DNA from: Candidatus Thiodiazotropha sp. 'RUGA'
Lineage (GTDB): Bacteria > Pseudomonadota > Gammaproteobacteria > Chromatiales > Chromatiaceae
Direction: 5' to 3'
DNA: 64,000 nt
Assembly (NCBI GenBank): GCA_016842065.1
Contig: JAEPDS010000009.1
Coordinates: 8,856-72,855 of the forward strand
Part shown: positions 29,796-38,582 of the stretch, piece by piece
Position numbering within the stretch: the stretch's first letter is position 1
How the letters are laid out: every line of letters begins with the position of its first letter
Program-made: the position numbers and the translations under genes
Notes under the pieces: model-generated
What the model was told of the DNA's origin: nothing
Seen by the model: the letters and a program-made list of their open reading frames with translations, nothing else
Database searches by the model: none

Positions 29796-29888
29796 GCTGA
29801 ACCTCCAAGGTATGCCTGACCTAAAGCATATGGAGGCTTTGCTGAACGAAAGCTGAATGGGAAAAAGCTCAGCGAATGGAAATGATCA

Positions 29889-29904
29889 TTAACCCGGCGA
29901 CGGA
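29889..29904 (+). repeat. Short dispersed motif TTAACCCGGCGACGGA
   Basis: Identical to the copy at 19301-19316; it lies directly after the stop codon of the minus-strand gene ending at 29905. It is preceded by the 10-bp palindrome AATGATCATT at 29881-29890. Confidence 0.5.
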
Positions 29905-30195
29905 TTAAACAGGCGCCTGTTCCGGCATCAGCCCGTTGCGACGCAGCACGTTGGCAATTTTTTTGGCCTTTGCAGCCAGACGGGAGAGATCGGCGAAACC
30001 CGGCACAACGCCCTGATCAAGTTTTATCTGCCACTCATCCAGTTCACTCTCCAGATAGATCAGCAGCTTGCCGGAACAACCTTCACAGGATTCGCCACAA
30101 CGCTCTTGTTCGCTTAAATTGAAAGGAATTTTTCTACGGATCTGTTCAATCAGCTGCCGCATGGCAACTTGGGTATTGGGTTTTCGCTCAACCAC
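29905..30195 (-). CDS. Small protein with a CxxxCxxC motif
   Basis: A 96-residue hypothetical protein. A basic, helical N-terminus (TQVAMRQLIEQIRRKIPFNL) precedes the motif CGESCEGCSGK, then a predominantly helical C-terminus (DLSRLAAKAKKIANVLRRN). Three closely spaced cysteines could bind zinc or an Fe-S cluster. It is 17 bp downstream of the Lys-rich coiled-coil gene and belongs to that transcription unit. No family recognised. Confidence 0.65.
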   Translation of the reverse strand: MVERKPNTQVAMRQLIEQIRRKIPFNLSEQERCGESCEGCSGKLLIYLESELDEWQIKLDQGVVPGFADLSRLAAKAKKIANVLRRNGLMPEQAPV

Positions 30196-30212
30196 TGGAC
30201 AACAGAACGCCC

Positions 30213-30467
30213 TTATTTACATTTCTTGCTCAATTCATCACGGCGCTTGGTGCCTTTTTTAAGTTGCGCCTGGACGATCTTCAGATCGGTTTTCAGACGT
30301 TTGTACTTTTTCGAATTTTTCTCTTCATCGAGCTTCTTTTTAAGGCGCTGCTCTTTTTTCTTCAACTGATCCAACAGCTCATCGATTCGATCACACTTTG
30401 CCTTGTCAGAAAGCTCCGCTTTTTCCAGACGTTTTTTGAGATTATCAAGCAGGTCATTAATTTTCAT
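30213..30467 (-). CDS. Small Lys-rich coiled-coil protein (paralogue 1)
   Basis: An 84-residue charged, cytoplasmic, almost fully helical protein (LLDNLKKRLEKAELSDKAK; ELLDQLKKKEQRLKKKLDE). It is clearly homologous to the protein at 35983-36228: both share the block DRI..LL...KK.ER..K.KL and later KRL.T.IKI......KK...R. It has no membrane or signal segment. It sits 83 bp downstream of the Na/Pi cotransporter gene and 17 bp upstream of the CxxxCxxC gene. Its function is unknown; the net charge is strongly positive, so nucleic acid or phosphate polymers are conceivable ligands (inference). Confidence 0.75.
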   Translation of the reverse strand: MKINDLLDNLKKRLEKAELSDKAKCDRIDELLDQLKKKEQRLKKKLDEEKNSKKYKRLKTDLKIVQAQLKKGTKRRDELSKKCK

Positions 30468-30550
30468 AGATCCAACCTTCTGTAAGCAAAACCAATTCGA
30501 TACCGAGCTCTACAAGAGACGCCAGGCGCCGATACGCAACACATTCAGCA

Positions 30551-32347
30551 CTACTCTTCTTCTGCCTCTTCCGGAGGAATCACCGTCTTTGCCATACGTT
30601 TGGCGAAGTAGTAGATACGTTTCTGTTTTTCGATGATGTCGACCTCAGTGGTGTAGGCTTCAATCCGGTTAGGCTCTTCCGCAACCAGGCGGGTCGCCTG
30701 ATGTTGGGCGGCCGAATCGGCCAAAGACGTGATCTCATCTTTCATCGCAACCACCGCATGCGCCACATCGGTATTGGTCTGGGATACGGATTGTACCGCG
30801 CCATCCACCGCCCGGATAATGACCCGATGAAAGCCCTCCAGCACCTGCTTGGACGGCTCACTGATCGAAAAACCGATACTGATCCGCTCATGGCCAAGCG
30901 CAACCAGATTGGTCTCGATGGTGTCGCCGATATTCTCCAGATCGCCTACCGCCTCCATCAGACTCAGCAGCTCTTCCGTCTGTCGATCGGTCAAGCTCTG
31001 TTTACTGATTCTGCCAAGGTAGTCGAGGATCTGCTCATACAGGATATCCACCTCATCATCGAGTTGCGCCACCGCATCCAGGGATTCATGACTGCCACTG
31101 ATGATCGCCGGCATGATCTGGTCGAGCATCGCTTGAACCCGCTCACCCATATGCAGCACCTCAAGGCGCACCCGGTCCAACGCCAGGGAGGGTGTACTGA
31201 GCAGCTCCTCATCCAGGTACTTGGCACTGACGGCGATACCCTCCTCCTCGATCAGACGATCGGGTAGCAACCACTCCACCATACGGGCGATGTAGGCGGT
31301 AAACCAGATGAACACCAGGGTATTGGCGATATTGAAGACGGTATGGGCATTGGCGATCTGGCGGGGTGTCTCGGCACCCAACCGCTCGATGCCCGAGAGC
31401 TCCGGATGGGAAGGCGAGAAGGAGACGACAAAATCCGCCAGATAGGGGATGAACATAATCCATAACAGCACCCCGGAAACGTTGAAGATGATATGCACCA
31501 TGGCGGCCCGGACCGCCTCTCTCGGTTTACCGATGGAGGCGAGCATGGCGGTCACGCAGGTACCGATATTGGCGCCAAAGGCGAGCGCAATACCGGCTGG
31601 CAGGGTGATGAAACCCTGACTCGCCATCACGATCACTATACCGGTGGTAGCCGATGAGGATTGAATCAAACCGGTAAAGGCGGCCGCCACGAGAATACCG
31701 ATCAACGGGCTCTCCATGCTGATCATCAGATCCAGAAACGGCTGATAAGTCCTGAGTGGTTTCATGGCATCGCTCATCACGCTCATGCCGAAGAACACCA
31801 GACCCAGCCCCATGATCATGCCGCCATACTGTTTGATGCGTTCATTTTTGGAGATGAACAGCATGCTGAAGCCGACACCGATCATCAGCAGTGCCGCTTT
31901 GGTTACTTTAAACGCAACAATCTGGGCCGTGATCGTGGTACCGATATTGGCGCCCATGATGACCCCAATCGATTGGGTGAAGGTCATCAGACCGGCGGTG
32001 ATAAAACCGACCACCAGTACCGTGGTTACCGAGGAGGATTGGATCACCGCCGTGACGAATGCACCGGTGGCGGCTCCCATGAATCGGTTACTGGTGAGCT
32101 TGGCAAGAATGCCTTTCATGCGTTCGCCGGCAACCGCTTTCAGAGAATCCGCCATCTGTTCCATACCGAACAGAAACAGGGCGAGTCCGCCGAACAGCTT
32201 CATGCCCATCACGCCCCATTCGATGCTCTGTTCTGTGGTAGCTGCCAATGCAGGCAGGGCGAAGAACGCCAGAATGCCGCCAAGGCTGAGCAGGATCAGA
32301 GGTTTGGTGATAAATTCGTTGTCTCTGCAGGTGGTCTTAAAAATCAT
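30551..32347 (-). CDS. Na/Pi cotransporter family protein with C-terminal PhoU-like domain
   Basis: A 598-residue inner-membrane protein. After a first hydrophobic segment (LILLSLGGILAFFALPALAA) it has the NptA/Na-Pi cotransport repeats, with paired QSSS motifs (FVTAVIQSSSVTTVLVVGFI and FTGLIQSSSATTGIVIVMASQG) that mark the two symmetric halves, followed from about residue 350 by a helical PhoU-like domain (EVLHMGERVQAMLDQI; LMEAVGDLENIGDTIETN). It exchanges sodium and phosphate across the membrane. Upstream in-frame codons to 32416 are possible, but the ATG at 32347 fits the family better. It heads the unit that includes the Lys-rich and CxxxCxxC genes. Confidence 0.9.
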   Translation of the reverse strand: MIFKTTCRDNEFITKPLILLSLGGILAFFALPALAATTEQSIEWGVMGMKLFGGLALFLFGMEQMADSLKAVAGERMKGILAKLTSNRFMGAATGAFVTAVIQSSSVTTVLVVGFITAGLMTFTQSIGVIMGANIGTTITAQIVAFKVTKAALLMIGVGFSMLFISKNERIKQYGGMIMGLGLVFFGMSVMSDAMKPLRTYQPFLDLMISMESPLIGILVAAAFTGLIQSSSATTGIVIVMASQGFITLPAGIALAFGANIGTCVTAMLASIGKPREAVRAAMVHIIFNVSGVLLWIMFIPYLADFVVSFSPSHPELSGIERLGAETPRQIANAHTVFNIANTLVFIWFTAYIARMVEWLLPDRLIEEEGIAVSAKYLDEELLSTPSLALDRVRLEVLHMGERVQAMLDQIMPAIISGSHESLDAVAQLDDEVDILYEQILDYLGRISKQSLTDRQTEELLSLMEAVGDLENIGDTIETNLVALGHERISIGFSISEPSKQVLEGFHRVIIRAVDGAVQSVSQTNTDVAHAVVAMKDEITSLADSAAQHQATRLVAEEPNRIEAYTTEVDIIEKQKRIYYFAKRMAKTVIPPEEAEEE

Positions 32348-32616
32348 AGTTTTTCTCGTTAAGCAGCGAAACCTGCAACTGCGATCAGTGACGTGTCGGG
32401 TGGTTGTACAAATCACGCTTCATTGTGATCTGAAATAACATTGCCACGCCTGATCCCCTTGCGCACAGGTTGTCATCGTCAGTCTTGTTCATCCACTGAC
32501 TTTGATGTCATGGTTCTGTGGCATCCCGGCCGTGATAACTATTCTAGTCGGTGTTACTCAATAGTGCTTGGGGCACCCATCGAGCATGGCATCTGGTCAG
32601 GCCAGGTTCGGTCGGT

Positions 32617-33879
32617 TTACGATAATCGCTCAATTCTGACTTTGATTACCGAACGCTCATCCGCTTCAATCACGGTCAGCCGATGCCCCTGCTCCTCAAA
32701 GCTGTCCCCTTCCACAGGAATATGGCGAATACGACTGATCATCAAGCCGCCGATGGTCAATGCCTCTTCCACAGAAAACTGCACATGCAGAATGTCGTTG
32801 ATCTCCGAGATCGGTGTGCGGCCGCTTACCTGATGAGAATTTTCACTCTCATGCTCGATATAAATGCGCCGTTTCGGATGATACTCATCGAAATCGTAAC
32901 CCACATCGATTTCACCCACCACCTCTTCAAACACATCCTCCATGGTGAGGATACCCACAGCCGATCCAAACTCATCCACCACCACCGCCATATGATCCTT
33001 TCGGGCCTGTAACATCGGCAGCGCCCGATCGATGGTCTGGCGCGGAGAGAGGTAGAGCACCGGACTGATAAAATCGGAGATCGAACGATCGTCCAGATCC
33101 GGCTGCATCAGATCCCAGGTATCAAGTGTCAGGATACCTTTCACATTGGTGATATTGCCACGATAGACCGGCAGTCTGTTATAGCCATGCTTCATCACCA
33201 GTCTGACCGCCTCCTTCATGCGGCGTACTTCATTGAAGCCCACCACATCCGGCAGAGGGATCATCGCCTCACCCACGGTGGTATCCGCGAAACGGATGAT
33301 GCGTCTGATGCGCTTGCGGTCGATGGTCTGGGGATCCGATGTGGAATCGGATATATCCAGCAGCACCCTCAACTCTTCTCGGGTGATGAACATATTCTGC
33401 GGTACAGAGCCGCCGCCAACGATGCGGGTTACCAGACGGGCAACACGACTGAATATGAAAATCACCGGATAGAAGACATAGGAGAAGAAACGCAGCACAT
33501 AGATCAGCCGGCCAACCAGGGTGTCCGCCTCCTGCTGAAACACACTCTTCGGCACCACCTCACCGAAGATCAGCAGAATCGGGGTCAGGATGATCACGGA
33601 GATCAGGTCACCCGCCGCACCAAAGTATTCGATACAGACCAGCGCACCCAGGGTGGAGATGATCACAGTGGCCAGATTGGTTCCAACCAGGGTGGTACCC
33701 AGGATCACATCGGGGGTCTTGAACATCTTCAGCACCAGCGCCGCACCCCGATTGCCAAGCTTCGCCAGATGCCGCAACTTCAACTTGTCGGAGTTGACCA
33801 TGGCGATCTCGGAGCCGGAGAAGAAACCTTTCAACAGCAGGAAGAAGACGATGATGAGTAACTCAACGCTCCAGCTCAT
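32617..33879 (-). CDS. CNNM/CorC-HlyC family transporter (copy 1)
   Basis: A 420-residue protein of the CNNM/CorB family of Mg2+ (or Co2+) transport proteins. It has the N-terminal DUF21 membrane domain with four helices (residues about 5-180; FSGSEIAMVNSDKLKLRHLAK signature), a CBS pair (about 200-320; GYNRLPVYRG, KDHMAVVVDEFGSAVGILTMEDVFEEVVGEI) and a CorC-HlyC domain to the end. Its start overlaps the stop of the preceding paralogous gene by 4 bp (33876), so both are translated together. Probably forms a hetero- or homodimer with it (inference). Confidence 0.93.
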   Translation of the reverse strand: MSWSVELLIIVFFLLLKGFFSGSEIAMVNSDKLKLRHLAKLGNRGAALVLKMFKTPDVILGTTLVGTNLATVIISTLGALVCIEYFGAAGDLISVIILTPILLIFGEVVPKSVFQQEADTLVGRLIYVLRFFSYVFYPVIFIFSRVARLVTRIVGGGSVPQNMFITREELRVLLDISDSTSDPQTIDRKRIRRIIRFADTTVGEAMIPLPDVVGFNEVRRMKEAVRLVMKHGYNRLPVYRGNITNVKGILTLDTWDLMQPDLDDRSISDFISPVLYLSPRQTIDRALPMLQARKDHMAVVVDEFGSAVGILTMEDVFEEVVGEIDVGYDFDEYHPKRRIYIEHESENSHQVSGRTPISEINDILHVQFSVEEALTIGGLMISRIRHIPVEGDSFEEQGHRLTVIEADERSVIKVRIERLS

Positions 33880-35366
33880 CTTGCACCTCCTGAGTCAATG
33901 GTTTCTTTCTTGTTTTCATCATCAGCGGGAGCAGAGGCTGAATCCTGCTCCCTGGTATCACCATCCGGCTCCAACTCAATGGTCTCATCCTGCCTGTCGA
34001 GGGATTCATCATCTGGTTCAGTCTGGTCGTCATCAGAAGCCTCCGACCGCTCCTCATCGGCGACGATCTTGCGCACTTGAATCTTGCTGATTCTTAAGCC
34101 GGTCACTTCCCGTGCAATAAACTCATAACCCTCATAGCGGACTTTGTCACCCTCTTTCGGCAGGCGGTCAAACAGGCGGAATGCCACCCCGGCAATGGTG
34201 CTCATGACCGGATCTTCGATATCGAAATTGGTCAGGTTGTAGAAGTCGCTCAGGCGCATGTCGCCCGGTACGACATAGCTGTTTTCATCCTCTTCCTGAT
34301 AATACTCAAGCCCAACCATCTTGCCGCTGATCTCGCCGAAGATGAAGGTCAGAACGTCCTTCATGGTGACGATACCCAGCACCTCACCGTACTCACCGAG
34401 CACGATCGCCACCCGGGTATTGTGGGCCTGGAAGTAGTCGAACATCTCATCGACTTTCTTGGTCGGCGGTACAAAGTGGGCGGGTTTGATGATCATCTCC
34501 AGAGTCACCTGCTCCAGGTCGCCGCCGCCCTGTATCAGGCGCAGAACATCTTCAGAATGGAGAAATCCGATGACATTGTCCCAATGCCCCTGGTAGACGG
34601 GAATTCTGGGATGCTGGTACTCTCTGAACTTGTCGATCAGTTCGGTCACCGGTAGATCCGCATCGAGAAAAAGAATCCGCGGCCCAGGTGTCATGATGCG
34701 GGAGATGTCCGTTTCAGAGGCTTCGATGACGTTATCGATCAACACCCGCTCAGTGGCCTCGATGACACCGCTCTCCTCACTCTCCTCCAGCAGTGTGCGC
34801 AGTTCATCCGCATGCAGAATGTTCTCCCGACTGATCGCCTCACCCACCACCAGAGTGGTAATCCGATCGGAGATCTGTCGCACCACTTCCCGTAGCGGGG
34901 TAATAAAGACAATCCAGCGCGGCAGAATCCGGGCCGTCAGCCGGGTGGCAAATTTGACCGGAAAACTGACCGCAATGGTCTTCGGGGTAACCTCACCAAT
35001 CAGCAGCAGCAAAGGCACCATGATCAAAATGTTGAACCAGCCGACATCCTGCTCGGCGAACAGCAACATCAGGATCGCCGCCATGTTTGCCGCAGAGGCG
35101 ATATTGACCAGCTCATTGCCGCACAGAATCGAGATGATCAAACGCCTCGGCTCATCGAGCATGGCGTGGATATTCTCAGAATGCTTGTCGCGGCTGTGTC
35201 TGAGCTTTTGCAGATCGATGCGGCTGAGGGAAAACAGCGCGGTCTCCGAACCGGAGAAGACAGCCGAGAACCCGAGCAGCACCACCTGCAGGCTGACCCG
35301 CAGAATGAGCTCCCAGTTCACGTCCCCCATACCAAGAGAGTCGTACAGTGTTCTCAACTCTTCCAT
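33876..35366 (-). CDS. CNNM/CorC-HlyC family transporter (copy 2)
   Basis: A 496-residue paralogue of the next gene, same order: DUF21 membrane domain (FSGSETALFSLSRIDLQKLRH), CBS pair (HPRIPVYQGHWDNVIGFLHSEDVLRLI; NTRVAIVLGEYGEVLGIVTMKDVLTFIFGEI) and CorC-HlyC domain, plus an acidic, low-complexity C-terminal tail of about 75 residues (DEERSEASDDDQTEPDDE) not found in copy 1. The tail may bind divalent cations. Tandem CNNM-type genes of this kind occur in many Proteobacteria; the transported ion is Mg2+ by family analogy, not proven. Confidence 0.92.
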   Translation of the reverse strand: MEELRTLYDSLGMGDVNWELILRVSLQVVLLGFSAVFSGSETALFSLSRIDLQKLRHSRDKHSENIHAMLDEPRRLIISILCGNELVNIASAANMAAILMLLFAEQDVGWFNILIMVPLLLLIGEVTPKTIAVSFPVKFATRLTARILPRWIVFITPLREVVRQISDRITTLVVGEAISRENILHADELRTLLEESEESGVIEATERVLIDNVIEASETDISRIMTPGPRILFLDADLPVTELIDKFREYQHPRIPVYQGHWDNVIGFLHSEDVLRLIQGGGDLEQVTLEMIIKPAHFVPPTKKVDEMFDYFQAHNTRVAIVLGEYGEVLGIVTMKDVLTFIFGEISGKMVGLEYYQEEDENSYVVPGDMRLSDFYNLTNFDIEDPVMSTIAGVAFRLFDRLPKEGDKVRYEGYEFIAREVTGLRISKIQVRKIVADEERSEASDDDQTEPDDESLDRQDETIELEPDGDTREQDSASAPADDENKKETIDSGGAR

Positions 35367-35982
35367 CTACTAAACCCAATTCTCTAACTCGTAAACTGAC
35401 AGCAAAGCAAATCAATACACAGCTTCTACCAGCGAATGGCTGCGGACAGTCTCAACAACCGATGGCAGCCCTAATCAGTTTTGCAGCAGCACAGCAAAAC
35501 CAGTTTGACGACCTGTTTGTATCCTCATCCATCACGAAATGATTGAAAACTCAACCAATCTGCAACCAGGATTCACACTTAAATGTTGACGACAAGCAGA
35601 AAAAACGAGCCCAAACTGGCCGCTGCCATCGTGCATCCTAATAGCGAAAACTCCTTTGAGAACAAACAGATTTATGGCGTAGCAGCAAGAACTGTCGATC
35701 TGAATCCGGTCCTGTGCGGACTGGCCATCAGTCACAACAAGCCTTGCGGAATTCCACCGCCCATTGAGCACCAGCCGGTAGGCGCCATTCCAATGAATCC
35801 ATCTTGAGGCAACATCAAGAGGATACTGCTCAAACTCTAATTATTACATATAAGATAAGATCATATAACTTAGGCTATAAATTAAATAACGAAAGAATGA
35901 ACATCGCGCCACTCAACCGGGTCTGCCTGAGTCACTCTTGACCGGTTTTGGCAAGCTCAACCATGGCTATGAGGTGGATGAC
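35367..35982. other. 616-bp intergenic region with AT-rich promoter zone
   Basis: Between the divergent CNNM gene (ATG at 35366) and the Lys-rich gene (ATG at 35983). The stretch 35838-35900 is strongly AT-rich and holds possible promoter hexamers, e.g. TATAAAT at 35875. Short open frames in both directions (35532-35807) overlap each other and lack family features or good ribosome binding sites; a decayed gene cannot be excluded. Confidence 0.35.
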
Positions 35983-36228
35983 ATGCCCCCTGAGAAATTG
36001 ATCGAAAAACTGTTTCGTCTACTTGACCCCGGTCGTAAAAAGCTCAAAAGCGACCGTATCCGGGATCTGCTGAAGAAGATGAAAAAGCAGGAAAGGGCGG
36101 CCAAATCCAAGCTGAAGAAGACCAAGAACAAAACCAAACACAAACGGCTGGCCACAAAAATCAAGATACTGCACACACAGAGAAAAAAGGCCGTCAAACG
36201 CTATCGTCAGCTAACTAACAAGTGCTGA
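35983..36228 (+). CDS. Small Lys-rich coiled-coil protein (paralogue 2)
   Basis: An 81-residue Lys/Arg-rich helical protein (LIEKLFRLLDPGRKKLKS; LLKKMKKQERAAKSKLKK; HKRLATKIKILHTQRKKA), homologous along its length to the protein at 30213-30467. The GAGGTGG at 35971-35977 supports the ATG at 35983, though a TTG at 35938 is in frame. It is monocistronic here, convergent with the WYL regulator gene. Like its paralogue it has no known family and no predicted localisation signal. Confidence 0.7.
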   Translation: MPPEKLIEKLFRLLDPGRKKLKSDRIRDLLKKMKKQERAAKSKLKKTKNKTKHKRLATKIKILHTQRKKAVKRYRQLTNKC

Positions 36229-36245
36229 CTGATTACTGCCTGGTA

Positions 36246-37232
36246 CTATTCCGGTTCAATCTGATCCGCGTCATACTGGGCCACGGCCTGGCGCAATCGA
36301 TCGGCAATAGCCGCTCTCAACTCAGGCGGAGAGACCACCTCCACATCGGCGCCATAGCGCATCAGATCCATGATCAGCTCCGCTGTATGGGCATATGGCA
36401 AGACAAGCTCATAACGGCCATCCTCCAGCCAGCGACTCTGCTGCTGAGGGTGCCAACTCTCTTTGGCGACCCATCTGGCTCGATGCTTTGTGAATCGCAC
36501 GACCGCCTGATGGCTCGCCGAGCCGGAGAAGATGCCATAGGCCTCTGAGAAGTGGGCATCGAGCTGCTCACTCTGCAGCTCAATCGCTGCCTGATCGCTC
36601 TCACGAACATCTGAGATCGCATCCAGGGCAAAGGTGCGCAACCCCTCGCGCAGATGACACCAGGCATCCAGATACCAGTTATCCCGATAGAGCGTCAGGC
36701 GTTGCGGAGAGACCTCGCGTTCGGTCACTTTATCGCTGCCACGGTTGTAGTAGTTCAGGCTGACCCGGTGTCTGGCCGCCAAAGCCGAGGCCAGCGGTGT
36801 CAGATAGGGACCAGCGGGACGGGCGGCGGCCCTTAGCAGTCGAATATGGCTTGAGATCGGCTCGACCTGGCCTGGCTGACGACTCAGCAGCTGATCGATT
36901 TTACGCCTCAGTGGTTGCAGATGACTCTCCAGCAGACCGGGCTGAATCTCAGCCAGCAGCTGTTGAACCGTCAATAGCGCCTGAAGTTCGGAAGCGTTGA
37001 ACCAGAGCCCGGGAAGCTGGTACATCTCCCCTTCAGCGGCGTCGTAGTGGTAGCCGTTGCGTTTACGATCGTAGACTACCGGAGCATTCAGATAGAGCCT
37101 CATCTCTTCGATCAGGCGTTTTACCGTAGCCCTGGAGCACTCCAACTCCTCTTCCAGACGCTGACGGGAGACCGGATAACGGGCTGACTGAAATATTCTG
37201 TTGAGCTCAAAGATCCGATCGAAACGATCCAT
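36246..37232 (-). CDS. WYL-domain transcriptional regulator (YafY-like)
   Basis: A 328-residue DNA-binding regulator: N-terminal winged helix-turn-helix (residues about 1-70; RYPVSRQRLEEELECSRATVKRLIEEMR), then a WYL domain (about 145-220; SLNYYNRGSDKVTEREVSPQRLTLYRDNWYLDAWCH) and a C-terminal WCX-like extension. WYL proteins often sense nucleic acid-derived or small ligands and control DNA-damage or defence functions. It lies 14 bp after the rsfS stop on the same strand, so it may share the proA-nadD-rsfS transcript. The target is unknown. Confidence 0.9.
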   Translation of the reverse strand: MDRFDRIFELNRIFQSARYPVSRQRLEEELECSRATVKRLIEEMRLYLNAPVVYDRKRNGYHYDAAEGEMYQLPGLWFNASELQALLTVQQLLAEIQPGLLESHLQPLRRKIDQLLSRQPGQVEPISSHIRLLRAAARPAGPYLTPLASALAARHRVSLNYYNRGSDKVTEREVSPQRLTLYRDNWYLDAWCHLREGLRTFALDAISDVRESDQAAIELQSEQLDAHFSEAYGIFSGSASHQAVVRFTKHRARWVAKESWHPQQQSRWLEDGRYELVLPYAHTAELIMDLMRYGADVEVVSPPELRAAIADRLRQAVAQYDADQIEPE

Positions 37233-37246
37233 CGATCAGACAGGGC

Positions 37247-37606
37247 CTATTTGGATTCCTGGGACTGGCTGCTGCTGTTCACTTCATCCACAGACCAGAG
37301 TCGCTCCAGATGATAGAAATCCCGGACCTTCGGCAACATCACATGCACCACCACACCATTCAGGTCTACCAGCGCCCACTCGCCATCTTCGACGCCCTCG
37401 GTTCCCAATGGCATCTCACCGGCTTGTTTGGCTTTGAATTCGACGCTTTGTGCGATCGACTTTACATGACGATCCGAGGTGCCGCTGGCGACAATCATGA
37501 TATCCGTAATGCTGGTCTTGCCACGTACGTCCAGTACCACGACATCCTTCGCTTTCATGTCGTCGAGGATCTCCAGGACGATATCTCTAAGTGCTTCTAT
37601 CTGCAT
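37247..37606 (-). CDS. rsfS: Ribosome silencing factor RsfS
   Basis: A 119-residue RsfS/Iojap protein that binds ribosomal protein uL14 and blocks subunit joining in poor nutrient conditions. The family core DVVVLDVRGKTSITDIMIVASGTSDRHVKSIA and the closing WALVDLNGVVVHVMLPKVRDFYHLERLW are complete. It follows nadD by 159 bp; rsfS and nadD are neighbours in a large fraction of bacterial genomes, so the context agrees. Confidence 0.96.
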   Translation of the reverse strand: MQIEALRDIVLEILDDMKAKDVVVLDVRGKTSITDIMIVASGTSDRHVKSIAQSVEFKAKQAGEMPLGTEGVEDGEWALVDLNGVVVHVMLPKVRDFYHLERLWSVDEVNSSSQSQESK

Positions 37607-37765
37607 TGAGTCTCTGTTTGTTTGCTGTAACAGGCAGCGCCCATTTTATCGGGTCTTGCCAATAAGCATAACCCATCATTAGGAATTATTTGCTGAATCA
37701 CCGTTTTCCGGGTTGATAAAAGCGCCGATCACAGGGGTGCCAGCTCACCGTTAGCGGGTAACCAT

Positions 37766-38392
37766 TCAATCCCGATAGAGCCCTTCAGCATGAATAATCT
37801 GCAATACAGCCTCTGGCAGCAGATATCTCGGGCTTTCATTCTGTTTGATCAGTTTGCGGATCGAACTGGCGGAGATGTCGAGCTGGGTAACTGTCTGGAT
37901 TTTAATTTCCCCACCATTTTCCGGGTCAAATGGTCTATCGGTGTCAATCTCATGCCGCTGCAGAAGCTCATTTGCGGCCTCTGAGATGTTTGATTCACCC
38001 GGGCGCCTCATGACAACCAGATGAGCAAGCCGCAGGATTTCATCCGGTTTGTGCCAAGCGGGAAAACCGCTGAATGCGTCCATCCCCATCAACAACAGCA
38101 TAGGTTGACCGGGAAAGTCGTGATGCAGATCGCGCAGGGTATCCACGCTGTAGGAGTCACCGGCACGTCGCAACTCCCGGTCGTCGGCGACAAAGCCAGG
38201 CTGCTCCGCAATGGCCGCCTCAACCATCTGCAGGCGTAGCTCGGCAGAGGCCTGAGGCGGGTCCCGATGAACCGGCCCATGCAGAGGAATGAACCTTAGC
38301 TGCTCAAGGCCAACTGCCTGCATGACATCCAGCGCGGTACGTAAATGGCCATTGTGTATGGGGTCAAAGGTGCCCCCCAGGATACCGATCAT
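37766..38392 (-). CDS. nadD: Nicotinate-nucleotide adenylyltransferase
   Basis: Makes NaAD from nicotinate mononucleotide in NAD biosynthesis. A 209-residue protein beginning with the nucleotidyltransferase motif GILGGTFDPIHNGH (HxGH) and carrying ISASSIRKLI near the C-terminus (the ISxTxxR-type motif). The frame continues upstream to 38497, but those first codons lie inside repeat element C, so the ATG at 38392 (or at 38440) is the real start. rsfS follows by 159 bp; proA precedes, with element C in between. Confidence 0.96.
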   Translation of the reverse strand: MIGILGGTFDPIHNGHLRTALDVMQAVGLEQLRFIPLHGPVHRDPPQASAELRLQMVEAAIAEQPGFVADDRELRRAGDSYSVDTLRDLHHDFPGQPMLLLMGMDAFSGFPAWHKPDEILRLAHLVVMRRPGESNISEAANELLQRHEIDTDRPFDPENGGEIKIQTVTQLDISASSIRKLIKQNESPRYLLPEAVLQIIHAEGLYRD

Positions 38393-38456
38393 GTTACGCC
38401 TAACGGGAATGGCACTGGTTTGTGCAGAGTTGCTCTGCATCTGTTGTGACCTGATT

Positions 38457-38558
38457 AGCCGCGAATGAACGCCAATCACCGCGAATAAACGCATCACAGA
38501 ACTTTATTGCGAAATGGCTTTGCGGCAATTTGCGGTGATTGGCGTTCATTTGCGGTTT
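38457..38558. repeat. Paired inverted repeat, element C
   Basis: Imperfect inverted repeat between proA and nadD, the only element of the family that lies between co-directional genes. Left arm 38457-38492, right arm 38522-38558; the core GCGGTGATTGGCGTTCATT is shared with element D's right arm, and GCGTTCATTTGCGG with elements A and B. Confidence 0.8.
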
Positions 38559-38569
38559 GATTCTCTTAC

Positions 38570-38582
38570 TTAACCCGGCGAC
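38570..38582 (+). repeat. Short dispersed motif TTAACCCGGCGAC
   Basis: Copy directly beside the proA stop codon and 12 bp from the end of repeat element C; see the copies at 19301 and 29889. Confidence 0.5.

Noticed and set aside
35532-35807. Overlapping short frames on both strands in the 35.4-36.0 kb gap
   Set aside because: They overlap each other, lack ribosome binding sites, and have no recognised homology; a decayed gene cannot be excluded.
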